Source of the DNA: Cytospora piceicola
Lineage: Eukaryota > Ascomycota > Sordariomycetes > Diaporthales > Cytosporaceae
Assembly (NCBI GenBank): GCA_023375675.1
Contig: JALQBC010000030.1
Span: 248,001-312,000 of the forward strand
Reading direction: 5' to 3'
DNA length: 64,000 nt
Shown: positions 53,420 through 64,000 of the stretch, piece after piece
Layout: each line of letters starts with the position of its first letter
Numbering within the stretch: the first letter of the stretch is position 1
Position numbers and translations under genes: made by a program
Notes under the pieces: model-generated
The model's input: the letters and a program-made list of their open reading frames with translations, nothing else
Databases searched by the model: none
Told to the model about the DNA's origin: nothing

Positions 53420-54148
53420 CGACACGACATTCTCACGAGGCCCTCTACGTACTTACTGCCATTAAGCAACCCACACAGTTCACCTTAGAAATCACCAGTG
53501 CGAAGGGATCCGCCTCAGTCATAGCCATCATCATCATCAACATTACCACCACCTCCACCCCCAAGCACCAAGACACCACCAACACCACCAAGCGAGCAAG
53601 GCCAAACAGCAACCCCAGCACCGCCCTCGCCCCAGACGACCCCCCGGGACGCCGTGCCCCGGCCTCCTCGGCAGTAACGGACGGGCGGCCACTCCTCCTC
53701 CAGCCCGCCGACCACCCGTCCGGGTGCCGCACGCCTCGTCCCGTCTCCTGCACCTCCGAGGGCCCACCGTGCACCCCCGCACTTCGGCATCGTCCTCGTC
53801 CTTGTTCTTCTCCCTCCTCCTCCTCTTCTTCTTCTTCAGTGAAGGACACCTCCGGCGAGTGGGGACGAGGGAGAGGACGATATGCCTCGGTCTGGGTACG
53901 ACATGACCAGTATGCGGCGGGCCGGGCAGAAGGTTCGCGCTGCAGCCGCCGCCGCCGCCACGGTTGCGCAGGGGAAGAGCGAGGGGGAGAAGGGCGAGGA
54001 GGGGAAGAGCAAAGAAAAGGGCGGTGGTGGTGGCGGCGGCGCCGGCTCCGGCGATGGCAATGCCAGCGGCAGCGAGCGAGGGCAGCAGCGGCACCGGCCC
54101 TGCGCCCCTGGGGGAGGAGGAGGAGGGGGGGGAGAGGAGCACCGGTGA

Positions 54149-55674
54149 CGTGCGGGTTTTCCTCCTTTCCTGGCGCTTGGAACCGCCGTCTTGCCCGTCT
54201 GGGCCATCCCGGACGTGCTACCGCCCAGTCTACCACAGGGGCTTTGAGCACGGCTGCGGCGTAGAATGGACACTGCCTAGGTACGTCTGGCTGGGGGGTG
54301 GGGGGGGGGGGGGGTTTCCCCAGCCCATCGGCTAGGTTCTCATAATGAGCTGTCAGCGCGCCCTGGCCCCGGTTACGACAAGCGCCTTTTCTTCTTGGGA
54401 AAAGGAACGGGGAGTTCTATTCAGTTTTGCTTTTTGTTCTTCTTTTTTGTGATTATTTTTCTTCTTCTTCTCGGGTCATCTTGGGTTGACGAGATATCTT
54501 CAGGCTCGATCATGGCGGAAAACTAATCATCTTCTAGTGGCGTTCCTTCGAGGCGGCAAGACCGGGGAGGGGGGGGGGAACGACCACGACACTCCATCAC
54601 TTCCCTCCTCTCCTCACTTGGGCACCAAGCGGACGGAAGCGTGTCCAGGACTCGGGATGGTGTCCTGCCTGCAGGCCGAGATTGAGGTCATGCCTTTTCA
54701 CAGGACTCCTTGAGTGGATGGGACCGGGGGCTGTGTTCGGGTGGCTGAGTTATCGATCGGGGTCATCATTTCGCATGAGGGCGTTGGGCCACTTACAGTG
54801 CCTTCCTTGCTTCCCTCCCATGGGTAGGTAGTACGGCGAGAGCGTGTGGATGTTCAATAGTTGAAGCGAGACAGATACCTGTGTACGAAGTACACAAGTA
54901 GGTAGTTGGTTACCTTCCGAGTTTCAGACAGGTTTCCATCACGCTGTTCGTCCCCTCAGAACACGGTCTCTCGAGAACGAACAGCCGAGTGGATCCACAT
55001 GAAATACTAAAGGTCATGTCCTTAACACGGTGGTGGTCTCCTCGAGTTGATGATTAATTTATGTTTCCAATTATAAGTTTGAGACTGGTCACTGGCTGGA
55101 ATCGTCCATCACATCCAGACAATCAACGGCTAAACTCGCCGCCTACCTGCCTTGCTGGGAGCTCTGACAATAACCAAAAACATCCTTCACGGCGGTACAA
55201 CCCAATTGGAAATGTGAGACATTAGCAGGCATCTGTTCTGCACGGAATCTGCTGAGCTGCACCAGAGCACGGCTGAGACCCAACATACTCACACGGTGAG
55301 CATGCTGACAGAACAAGGTATGAGAAGAGATCTGAGTATTAGAAGGGCCGATATAAAGGCCCTTTTTGAAAGCCGACTGCGAAAGCCCAGGGTATCTCGA
55401 GCGGCCCATGCCGCCAACTCCACGCTATAATTCAAAAAAACAAAGCAAATCCAGTAGTTTGTCCGTGACCACCTTTCCCCCTCCCCTCAACCCTGTTTTC
55501 TTTGTTTGTTTTCTTTCTTTTGTTTTTGTTCTTCCGCTTCCCGCTTTTTTTGTGCATACTTTGTATGTCTCGCTTGAAGCCGTTCCAGAAACATGTTGTG
55601 CCCATAGCCAAGGAGTCCCAGCTAGCTCCTCAGATGCGGAGCGGGCATCTGCACGGCGACGCTCACACGGGATT
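54149..55674. other. Intergenic, no gene seen
   Basis: About 1.5 kb, partly G-rich (poly-G at 54296-54315) and T-rich near 54420-54480. The AGTACACAAGTAGGTAGTT segment at about 54889-54908 is related to the recurrent palindrome. Confidence 0.5.
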
Positions 55675-57447
55675 TTATGAGACCGCCTGAGCGTTGTCAT
55701 TCTCTGGTTGCGATGCTGGGAATGTGAAGAAGTCGTTCATGAAGTTGTCATCCAGGTTCATGTTGAGCGTGGCCAGATTGGGGTCGAATCCTTGGAAGGT
55801 GTTGACATCAAATTCCATATCTTCGAAGTTGTAGTCCGGGAATCCCATGTTGGAATCATTCTGTGTGTCCATAAACGGCTGTACTGCCTGCGATTGTCCG
55901 TCCTGGGAAGCGGTCGCCAGATTCCGGGTAGGTGGACCGTTGGTGATTTTCTGATTGTTGGTTGGCACCAAGGCTGCTGGCTCCGCCCTCTCGACACTGG
56001 GGTATGGAGTTGGTTTGGTGGCCTCCTTGGGCTTCGCCTTGGTCTTGGTCTCAGCAGCCTTCGCATACTTGAAAGCCTCCCGTATATCATGACGGGATCG
56101 CCTCTTGCGTTCTTTCTTCTCACGCTGTACTTGGCAAGGGTTACTCTGGAGCTGAAACTGAGCAAGCCCAGCGTGTGGTACGAAATTGGGACCTTGCGTC
56201 ATTGGCGGACCTGTGTGCGGAGAGGTATACAGCCCCTGTTGAGCACCTGGGAACGATGCAGACCTGTCGCCGTTCCGTGGATGTTGTATAAAATGCATCA
56301 CATTCGGCGGGAGCTGTGTAGTGAGCCCTGCGGCCTGCATGGGATGCAATCCACCCGGAGACATAGCTATGGGGTGCGCCGTGGCTCGTCGCTGCATGTT
56401 CGTGTTGTGGGCGATAGGCTGTCCGTTGTAGGGAGAAGACTGTCCGTTGTATGGAGAAGGCGGTCCGTTGTAGGTGGCAGGCGGTCCCGTGCGAGGTGGC
56501 ATACCTGGAGAGCACAGAGCTGTGCTCATTGTATATGCCCCAGGGAATGTGGGAGTCGTCAAAGGTGACTGCGAGTTGGAAAAGGCCTCGTCATAGCTTC
56601 GTCGCAGTCCTACTTGTTGAAACTGTGGTGGGATCGACGGGGAAATGGGCGTTGCCCGGTGCGCGTTCCTGAGGGCCGGTTCGACCTGTGACAAAGACAT
56701 ACTTCTCGCATGCATGCTCGGACCCAAAATCGGCGACGACAAGAGATCGCCTGGCAGCATTGGGTGCGCAGAGATGGGACTGTCGCCTTGGCTGGCTGGA
56801 TTGACAAAAGGGCTGTTGTACGCCACACTCTGTGGGCTCGTATGAGGGAATGCAGGTTGCTGAGTCTGGGTTGCCGGCGAGCACGACGGGATGGCTTGTG
56901 CGGGTGTCGAGTGAGTGAATGGAGGATGAGAGCCAGGCACGGTTTGGCCGTGTTGGGCGACTCTAGGATCAGAGAGCGGTGTCTGTTGCGGTGGCATACC
57001 GAACCCCGGAAACACCTGGGCGAACTGACGGTTCACCTCGTCCAATCTAGTGGAGGGTTCGCCGTTAGAGAATCTGGCCGCCATGGCGTCGCGCATACCC
57101 ATTTGTGTGATAGCATAAGCCTCGGCACGTGGGCTCAGGGCGAAAAGAGGATTGTTCATGAGTGCCTGGTACCTGGCGGGGAGGTCGTCCTCCTCCTCAT
57201 ACATCTCCTCTCTCAGAACGATCTCTTCGGTGACCTTGAGGGCCTTTCCGGTACGTTCCTTGTGTATCTGGGAGGCGGCAAAAGCAGATTGGACACGAGC
57301 CTCGAGACTCCGGTCGCTCCTCCGGGAGGCAGCAATGTAGGCTCTCTCTTTGTTCTCCGAAGCGGTCCTCTCACTCTGTTCGTCACCATCAGATGAAGTC
57401 TTCCTGGCTGGAAGGGGACCGGGTACAAACCTGCCGCGGGATACCAT
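55675..57447 (-). CDS. Disordered nuclear-type protein of unknown function
   Basis: 590 residues in one exon. N-terminus is basic/Ser-rich, then an amphipathic helical region (residues 45-145: RSLEARVQSAFAASQIHKERTGKALKVTEEIV and DLPARYQALMNNPLF). A long Pro/Gln/Ser/Tyr-rich middle (residues 150-440) contains tandem units PPATYNGP, PPSPYNGQ, SSPYNGQP. Residues about 445-480 hold a bipartite basic patch (REKKERKRRSRHDIREAFKYAKA) typical of nuclear localisation. The acidic C-terminus ends with NLDDNFMNDFFTFPASQPEND, which looks like an activation-type tail (inference). An alternative start, MPPNR at 57481, would join the frame through a 37-nt intron-like gap (57467-57431), unusually short. No DNA-binding domain is seen. 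Confidence 0.65.
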   Translation of the reverse strand: MVSRGRFVPGPLPARKTSSDGDEQSERTASENKERAYIAASRRSDRSLEARVQSAFAASQIHKERTGKALKVTEEIVLREEMYEEEDDLPARYQALMNNPLFALSPRAEAYAITQMGMRDAMAARFSNGEPSTRLDEVNRQFAQVFPGFGMPPQQTPLSDPRVAQHGQTVPGSHPPFTHSTPAQAIPSCSPATQTQQPAFPHTSPQSVAYNSPFVNPASQGDSPISAHPMLPGDLLSSPILGPSMHARSMSLSQVEPALRNAHRATPISPSIPPQFQQVGLRRSYDEAFSNSQSPLTTPTFPGAYTMSTALCSPGMPPRTGPPATYNGPPSPYNGQSSPYNGQPIAHNTNMQRRATAHPIAMSPGGLHPMQAAGLTTQLPPNVMHFIQHPRNGDRSASFPGAQQGLYTSPHTGPPMTQGPNFVPHAGLAQFQLQSNPCQVQREKKERKRRSRHDIREAFKYAKAAETKTKAKPKEATKPTPYPSVERAEPAALVPTNNQKITNGPPTRNLATASQDGQSQAVQPFMDTQNDSNMGFPDYNFEDMEFDVNTFQGFDPNLATLNMNLDDNFMNDFFTFPASQPENDNAQAVS

Positions 57448-60400
57448 CCCCCGCAGGATAGCGATACCTGTTTGGTGGCATGTCGTAGGATGTGTCGAGC
57501 AACAGCAAGCAGACTAAAATATGAAGTGCGTAGGAAACCTGCGGTGTCGAATAACAGTCTGCCGAGCTGAGCACGAAGTATACGAAGTTATACGAAATAA
57601 AGGAAGGAAGCTGATCAAGATGCTTTGTTCCGGAATGGTTGAAGACGAGCCAAGTTGCATTTGTTTCCGAAGATTTATGGTTTGCCGAGTTGTAATCTCG
57701 GTTTGTGACTTTGTTTGAAGCCGGGTGAGAGTTGAATGGTGCTAGTGGTGCTAATGGTGGAAATTAAAGGTCATTGGAGGCTTTAAGAGTAAAGCGAGAG
57801 TCAAGAAAGCACCGGAGGGAGGTTCGAGCTGTGCGTGCGCGGAAGAGAGAGTAGGTAGAGGAAGTACGGTTCTAGTACCTACTCAGGTAGTCTGCAAGCT
57901 AGGCCTGGAGGCCGGTAGATCTACCACGACTAGTCCTGGTAGTCTGTGCTAGGTAGTACAGCAGTTTACAGGAGGAAGAGAACTGCATCAGGGCCGCAGG
58001 GAAGGAAGCACGGAAGGAAAGGCCCAACAAGCGGGTTCTGTTTTTTTGTTTTGGGGGGGAGAAGAAACAAAACCTTAAGACTTTAGACCGGGACTAACGA
58101 GAAGGAGGGGGGGAGTACTCGTCTACCTACGTAGGTAGTTACTGGCCAGGCTGGGTACCACCTGGGCACCTTGGGCATGCTCCGACATGCTCCAGGGCTT
58201 TCATACTGCTGCCATAGAACAAAGTAGGAAAGTAGAAGAGTACTGTAGGTAGGTACTCTGGTACTGTAGAGAGATATTACCACTGTCCGGAGATCTTGGA
58301 GACTCCTCCCCAACCACCGCCCTGCTAGAATCTCCACCGTGTGTATTTAGTGTATATCAAGAGCCCACAATTCGAACATGACAACAGCTTGGCACTACCA
58401 CAAGGCAATAAAATCCCCGAGGAAAACACTTTGACGTATACCTGTAGTACATTGTTGATGAGACCCCTAGAGAAGGCAACTTGAAAATATAAAAATAAAA
58501 AAAACTACGAAAAAACTATTATTAAAATAAAATAAAAACTCCTGGAAACGGTGCAAAAACCCACCGAACGAGTCATCCAAATGTTTTCGATCTTGGCCCC
58601 GTGCGCACGGTTGTGCGGATCGATCTCGATTGCAGGGGCATGTAAATGACTGTTAGACATAGAGTGCTTGCGCCCCGTATGAGCAAAGTCGTGGGTACAG
58701 TTCACCCACCTGTGTTACCCGTGAGGGGTACGTCTTTGGTACAGCATCCTACTCAGATCCGGTGCAGCCACACTAACAGCACCAGAGAAACCCACTGTTT
58801 CCTTGTCTAGACAATCTAACCCGGATTCGGGAATGGCATCTTTGCGCCCCAGCAGCAAGCCGGAGATTCACAAACGACACCGAAAACGATGTTTTAATTT
58901 CCACACGCTTTTGACCTGTTTCAATACGGCAAGGCAAGCTGGGGTAGAGGAAGGGGAAAGGTCCAAAAGGGGACAACTGGGCCATGCTCAGGCTGCTTTT
59001 GCTTTTCATAGTCTACATCAATGGGGGCATAAGGGGGGAAGGGGGAAAAGGGAGATAAAGATACAACATATCGCCTAGCTATCCACACTCACTCCACACT
59101 GTATCGTCGTCAACTTGACCTCATCCCGACGGACCTCCAAGCAATTCTCGAGTCGAGAGGCCTTAGGCCTTGCTGCTCTCGAGTCAATCCAAATGCAGTA
59201 TGCATATCATATCATCCACCTGGGCACCGCCGGGGTTAGGAGTATTGACTGTGTCGTCACAGTGACTGTTAGTTCTAGGCCAGACCCTTCTGTAAAATAT
59301 CCTCACTGTACTGTAAAAGTCCTCACTGTATGTAAGAGTCCTCACTGTAAGAGTGCTCACTGTAAGAGCCCTCCCCTCTCAAACAAATCAAAATTTGGAA
59401 TTCCTCCGCGCCACTCAAGCACCCGCTAAAGCACTACCCAGAACTACCCAAGCACCTCCCATGTATTTTATGTAGCACACGCTCGAAATGGTCGAACTAG
59501 GCACGCAATGCTGCGGTGTTACCCCATCCCACCGTCGCCAGGGCGTGCCAGGCGTGCCAGGGTCGGCATCCATGGTGAAACGTGGCCGGGGTTACCTGGC
59601 CAAAAAAGAAAAGCAGCGATGGGAAACATTCCGAATTCCCATGCTGATCGAGGCAGGCGCATGGCATTTTTCTCCACCAGGGCCTTCCAAGCAGCGTCGA
59701 GCAGTGCAGTGCCAAGCAAGTGCCAAGCAGTGCCAAGCAGAGAGCCCAATCCCATCCGGCTCGATCCGGGCCCCGCCCACTCCGACGTCACCTCACCATA
59801 CCGCATCTAGTAAACTGATGCTTAGTTTACTAATCACGGGGGAAATAGATAGTCCCCACCAAAACTGACTGACAAGGAGCCAGTCAGCCAGTGAGCATGA
59901 CATCCCTCAAAACTACCTACCTACTTACCTAGGCAGCCTAGGTAACTTACCAGGCTTACCAGTACATACTTACACAGTAGTAGTAGTACTACCACCCATC
60001 CATCCATCCATCCATCATCCATCCATCCCCTTGGAGACCTTTAGCACGCACTTCTCAAGCACTACCCGCGGAGAAGAAGAATAAACAAGTTCTCAGCCGC
60101 ACAAAGCAAGATCCAGGCAAGCAAGCCACGCTACCGCCTTTGCGCCAGCGCGCCTCTTCAACCCCCTGGTGAAAACACACCAAGTCGTGAGTACCGAAGG
60201 ATTTCGGCACGCTAATAAGAAAGATGCTTATTCCACCAGTCCACCAAGCTCCATGCCGTACCATCAAACCAGCACACCGAACCAAGAAGAGACCCTGAGA
60301 CCCCCTTCCAACTACTTTGATGCTATCGAACAACCCCTCCTCTTAGTCGCCGCTTGTCAGTCGACGCGCCGCGCCACGCCTTTTTCACCCGTGCGTGCCA

Positions 60401-62532
60401 TCAATCAGGACCTTGTGCGATGGTGGCATACCTCAGTACTTACTTGATCAGATCAGAAAAGACATCAATGCCACTCAGGGCTGCCACTGAATGAGATGGA
60501 ACCTGAAGCCAAATATCCGCCCACCCCCGAGTACCTCGACATTGGACAATTGGACCAAAATCTGACTCACCTTGCGACCGTTGGACACGAATATACGGCG
60601 CCTGCCACGCCCTCGATCACAGTAGCACTGCGTCACATTCCAGATCTCCGGGCTCCCTCCCGCTCGCCGCTTCGATCAGCCCAGGGCACAGCGTTTAACC
60701 AATCTTGGGGGCCATGAACGCGGATCCTCAGGCTAGACGGCTTCTTTTTTTTTCTGCACGGGTCTCACCAGTTTTTTGTCCGTGCGAGATCTGTCAGATC
60801 CGAACAGGTTTTTGCATGCAATGAAAGAAGACAGACGGCTGGGAAAGGAGAGGTGCATTCCCTGCCGCATGCAAGAGACGCACACAGGGTCCAACGCTGC
60901 CAGCACACAAAACAGTACGGAATGATCAAGCCAACGCAAAACCTTCGCGACAATTTCAAGCTCAGGGCAGTGCCATGACTTGTATCGTTTACGGTAGGTA
61001 GCTGCTCGTGGTTTCAAGATGGCTCGCCACCCAACCAACATCCCCCGAGTGTTTGCTACCAACCCCCTGCAGCCCGCGATTTTGGTTAGGATTAGGTTAG
61101 CTTGCCTGGGCACGGCTGGTCGCCACCCAGGCCACCCTATTCCTACGAGGTCCTACCTGGTTACTTACTTTCTGTAAGACCTAACTCCGAAATCCACTTG
61201 AGAACTTGCTTCTCCTGCCTGTCTCTTCACGCCAGACACTCGGGTTCTTTTTTCTGGAACATACCGCGGTGCATTCTTTCCGGGGACAAGGAATGCCGCG
61301 GGAATGAACATCTGAGACCCAGGGACGAAGGAAGACCACTGCCGCGTTCTTCTTCGATCTCGGGAACTTGTGTGATGCAATTTCCATCTCGGTGCGTCGA
61401 TCGAGGGCGGCTGATCCTACAGATCCCAACTCGAGGTTAGCTGCTGTGGTCAACTACAAGTGTCTCACGGGGGACCGACCGGATGTCAGGCTCGCCGTGA
61501 AACCCGTTTTGTTGTGATCCAGCTTTGCCTCCACCGCCGGAACGGCTTGAGCTACCTTAAACATATCAACGCCCATCACCGGACACATACTTTGTTTTCC
61601 TGGGTGTATCTTCCACCCTGCACGGTGAGTTCCTATTGGGATTGATCTGGAAATGATAAGATGCCCAAGACGGTCGGTACCGAGCAGTGCAGACGGGCGG
61701 TCCCATCTGTGTGTGCGTTGCATAAGTAAACCTCTCCCTTATCCCAAGCAAGGTTACTTCACAAAAAAAGCATATGGTATCCCGGGCGAGCGGCTGGGAC
61801 CTTTGAACCTGCCCCCTCCATTCCGAGCTGTTAACCTAATTAGACATACATTGGGAATTGCCGGGCACGCCTAAGGGCCCGCTGAAGGTGCACACGTAGC
61901 GCGATAACTCCCGGGCAAACTACCGACAGATACCAAGCATGCGTAGTAATTTAATGGCACCCTGCGGAGAGAACCAAGAGCGTCTCCGCTCTAACCTCGA
62001 TCGGCGCAAAAATCCCGGCACACCTGCAGGTTCTCGACGTGGAGAAGAAACGTCTAGATCGAAAAGGCAGGCCGGCCGGGTGGGCATCCCAGCCGGCCTC
62101 ACGAACAGTCCCCCCCCCCCCCAAAGGGAAATAAACCTTCGGTGTTTATTATCCCATCCAGCCATTGCGCATGCGTCTCGTGCTAGACTTCTTTCTTCTT
62201 CGACGCTGACAAATGGTTCATTCTCACCTGAGCATTGCATATGGGCCATCCACATTGCCGAAGTAAGTAATGTGTTGCGGCACATGCTATACATATGGAG
62301 TAGCGCTGCTTTTTCCCAGAGCTAAGCAGCTGGGACCCCGGAGGTCTAGATGTCCGCAGGAGGGAGAGATCGTTGCTGGCCACGTAGGTAAGGATGTATT
62401 AGGTACTAAATGCATGCTTCATGTTGAGGGCACCCGTATAAGCCTTCCGTCGTTTCGTGTGGTGTAGTACATGTGTTGGGACGCAATCAAGCTGGATACG
62501 GGACGCTGGCTCGAGTTTCAGGTGCAGAATAT
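57448..62532. other. Gene-poor 5-kb region
   Basis: No open frame with a domain or convincing splice pattern. Contains two CTACC(T/C)ACGTAGGTAG-like palindromes (58123-58138, and TACCTAGGCAGCCTAGGTA at 59929-59947), a CATC run (59995-60025), a minisatellite (59301-59371) and G-rich patches. Many short frames here are probably chance. Confidence 0.5.
59301..59371. repeat. Minisatellite, about five copies of a 14-16-mer
   Basis: CCTCACTGTA with variable tails (CTGTAAAAGT, TGTAAGAGT, AGAGTG) repeated about five times; unit about 15 bp. Confidence 0.8.
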
Positions 62533-62721
62533 TGTTAATCTATGAGAGGGGGCCCTGAGGGGTTGCCAATCGAGAGAAACGAAAATACGAAACAAGGAAG
62601 GCTGCAGGCCTAGCCGTAAGTATATAAGTGCAGGCGATAAGAAGAAGCTTATCAGTAAGGCTGTAGTGGGTTAGGTATCACCCTAACCCTGATTGAAGGC
62701 CCACTATACCAATTACTAACA
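62533..62721. other. LTR-like segment with TATA box
   Basis: The stretch begins TGTTAATC and ends with TACTAACA (TGTTA...TAACA inverted ends), contains a TATATAAG at 62621-62628 and an imperfect hairpin GTGGGTTAGGTATCACCCTAACCC near 62678-62695, typical of LTR organisation. No 5-bp target duplication or second copy was found in the window, so it is tentative. A 51-codon frame (62721-62876, MPDPITKRQFQ...) begins right at its end and could be the start of a retroelement or host gene. Confidence 0.3.
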
Positions 62722-62875
62722 TGCCCGATCCAATCACAAAGAGGCAGTTTCAGCCTGGCCTTACCGTGTATGGGATTGAGGTCCCACCCAACATTCAATG
62801 TTCTAGGCGCGCCAGAGAAGCCGCTAAATGGGTTGTGTTCTTCTTCTCCTCGGAGTGGACTGGGGCTAATGACTG

Positions 62876-63798
62876 ATCGTCAAGATTAAAACTCTAAATA
62901 ATGTCGGCCTTTCTCCGCACCTGTTGAGTTATTGTAGATACGTCATGAAGCTATACTGTTGAGCGAACCCAGAAGAAGAATCTCGCAGATATCCATCAAC
63001 GTCTCCAATCCAGGGCTAATAATTCAAACATGTTGAGGCTCGGCCTCTTCTTGCCGTCCAGGAAGAGCTTTGTATGGTCGAGTCGCTTTTCTGGAATGAA
63101 CTTTGAATGGGATCCAGCGTGAGTTCTTGCGGGCCCAGTCAAGCCGTTAGTCATGGAAGACAATAGGTGACTCTTCCTCTGAATCCATATGTGCCTCCAA
63201 TCAATATCAGCGTCGTGATGTGTCTTGAAGTTGCTGGGTATCTCATGCACAGATTCTAAGCATAAGCCCATGGTCGGTTGTTGCGCATTTCCACTCACAT
63301 AAAGTTCAGTCGTGTGTGGGCAAGCCTGCTCCAAACCCCTATATAAACACCACTCACGTAACATCCAACACATGCGACCATACCCAGTGGAAAATTCGGG
63401 ATCCCGTCCGCTCTCCCATAGACAAGCCGCTGAGGGCTGGATTAGTAGTTGGGTCGGTGACGACCAGCGAATACCCGGTGTTGCATGTCTTCTTTTTGCC
63501 CTTTGCTCCTTTGCTCCATTTTTGCCCCCCCCCCCCCGTCTCTCTGAGTCAGTCACGCAACTTCATGTTGTCGCCGAGAGACGGCTCTCCTTCTGACTAG
63601 ACGGTATACAAGTGCGCGAGGCAGCGTCGTGAAGCTCTCTTGAGGTTTCCGAGGGTGGTTGCGACGTGTAATTTGCCGAATTGCTGTCTGATGGCCGCTT
63701 GCTCTCATGTGTCGGACAGCCCCTGAGTTCAGGCCCATGCGTCATCCGTCATTTCGTTCTCGACGGAGTCCATTGGTGGTGTGGAACTTGGGGTCGTC
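62876..63798. other. Spacer with uncertain small frames
   Basis: A 186-codon minus frame (62996-63556) is open but has no recognised domain or splice support. A poly-C tract lies at 63526-63537. Confidence 0.4.
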
Positions 63799-64000
63799 TC
63801 AGTTTAGCCGCCGGGGCCCGGAGATGGTGGTGTTCTCTTTGAGGGCTCGCGTGGCTGCGGTCTCGTTTGGGGGGGTCGAGAAGGCTGCCTTCGTCATCAG
63901 TGTTGATGCCGAGGTCTTGATCACCCCGTCGTCGTAAACAGATGAACCACCAGCTCTGAACTGTTCTACTGAAGCGACTGTTCTGGAGATATTCTCAACT
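63799..64000 (-). CDS. 3' end of a gene truncated by the window edge
   Basis: A minus-strand frame is open from the window's right end down to a TGA at 63801-63799, with about 67 codons of balanced composition (for example SVEQFRAGGSSVYDDGV and PPNETAATRALKEN). The lack of a start in the window is expected for a terminal fragment. No domain can be named. It could also be chance; only the neighbouring sequence would tell. Confidence 0.3.
   Translation of the reverse strand, partial: VENISRTVASVEQFRAGGSSVYDDGVIKTSASTLMTKAAFSTPPNETAATRALKENTTISGPRRLN

Noticed and set aside
62678..62696. Interstitial telomere-like CCCTAACCC
   Set aside because: Only one and a half copies; better explained as a hairpin in an LTR-like segment.
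62996..63556. 186-codon minus frame
   Set aside because: No domain, no splice or start support; could be real but not supportable.
1..64000. CRISPR arrays, rRNA, tRNA genes, bacterial operons
   Set aside because: No regular direct-repeat/spacer array, no tRNA B-box with a matching arm, and gene structure is clearly eukaryotic.

Overview
This window looks like a piece of the nuclear genome of a filamentous ascomycete, most likely a plant-associated member of the Pezizomycotina. The reasons are short introns (about 50-200 nt) with GTAAGT/GTATGT-type donors and CTAAC/CTGAC branch sites, monocistronic genes on both strands, fungal-restricted families (2EXR, Clr5, DUF4267-like, SAT4/rhodopsin-like), and secreted plant-polymer enzymes (GH95 fucosidase, GH28 polygalacturonase, type-B carboxylesterase). 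No bacterial operons, CRISPR arrays, rRNA or tRNA genes were seen.

Layout. 0-4.4 kb: splicing factor Yju2/CCDC94 and an acidic 2EXR protein. 4.4-8.2 kb: low gene density, holding a Tc1/mariner-type MITE, a five-exon gene for a 100-residue cysteine-repeat protein, and a decayed MYND finger. 8.2-13.3 kb: divergent GH95 fucosidase and carboxylesterase. 14-20.6 kb: PhyH-like dioxygenase, signal-peptide-bearing exopolyphosphatase, dienelactone-hydrolase-like protein and an NAD(P)-binding protein. 21-25.7 kb: accessory stretch with a hAT-type MITE, a DUF4267-like membrane protein, relics of a P450 and a rhodopsin-domain gene, and a candidate small gene whose three introns share sequence. 25.8-34 kb: complex I B14.7-like subunit, divergent Ubp2-like deubiquitinase, and a disordered protein. 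34.4-34.8 kb: a MULE-type MITE with perfect 9-bp target duplication. 36.6-52.6 kb: GC-rich housekeeping block (polygalacturonase, thioesterase, AMMECR1, Ras-like GTPase, PLP decarboxylase, Nop9, Clr5 protein). 55.7-57.5 kb: a disordered nuclear-type protein. 57.5-64 kb: gene-poor, with an LTR-like segment and the 3' end of a gene running off the right edge.

Combined role. The housekeeping genes are unrelated neighbours (splicing, ribosome biogenesis, ubiquitin removal, respiration). The only functional pairing seen is the divergent fucosidase/esterase locus, probably for extracellular plant-polysaccharide use, with the polygalacturonase 25 kb away. Genes were joined by hand from splice signals, so exon edges marked approximate should be checked against RNA evidence.
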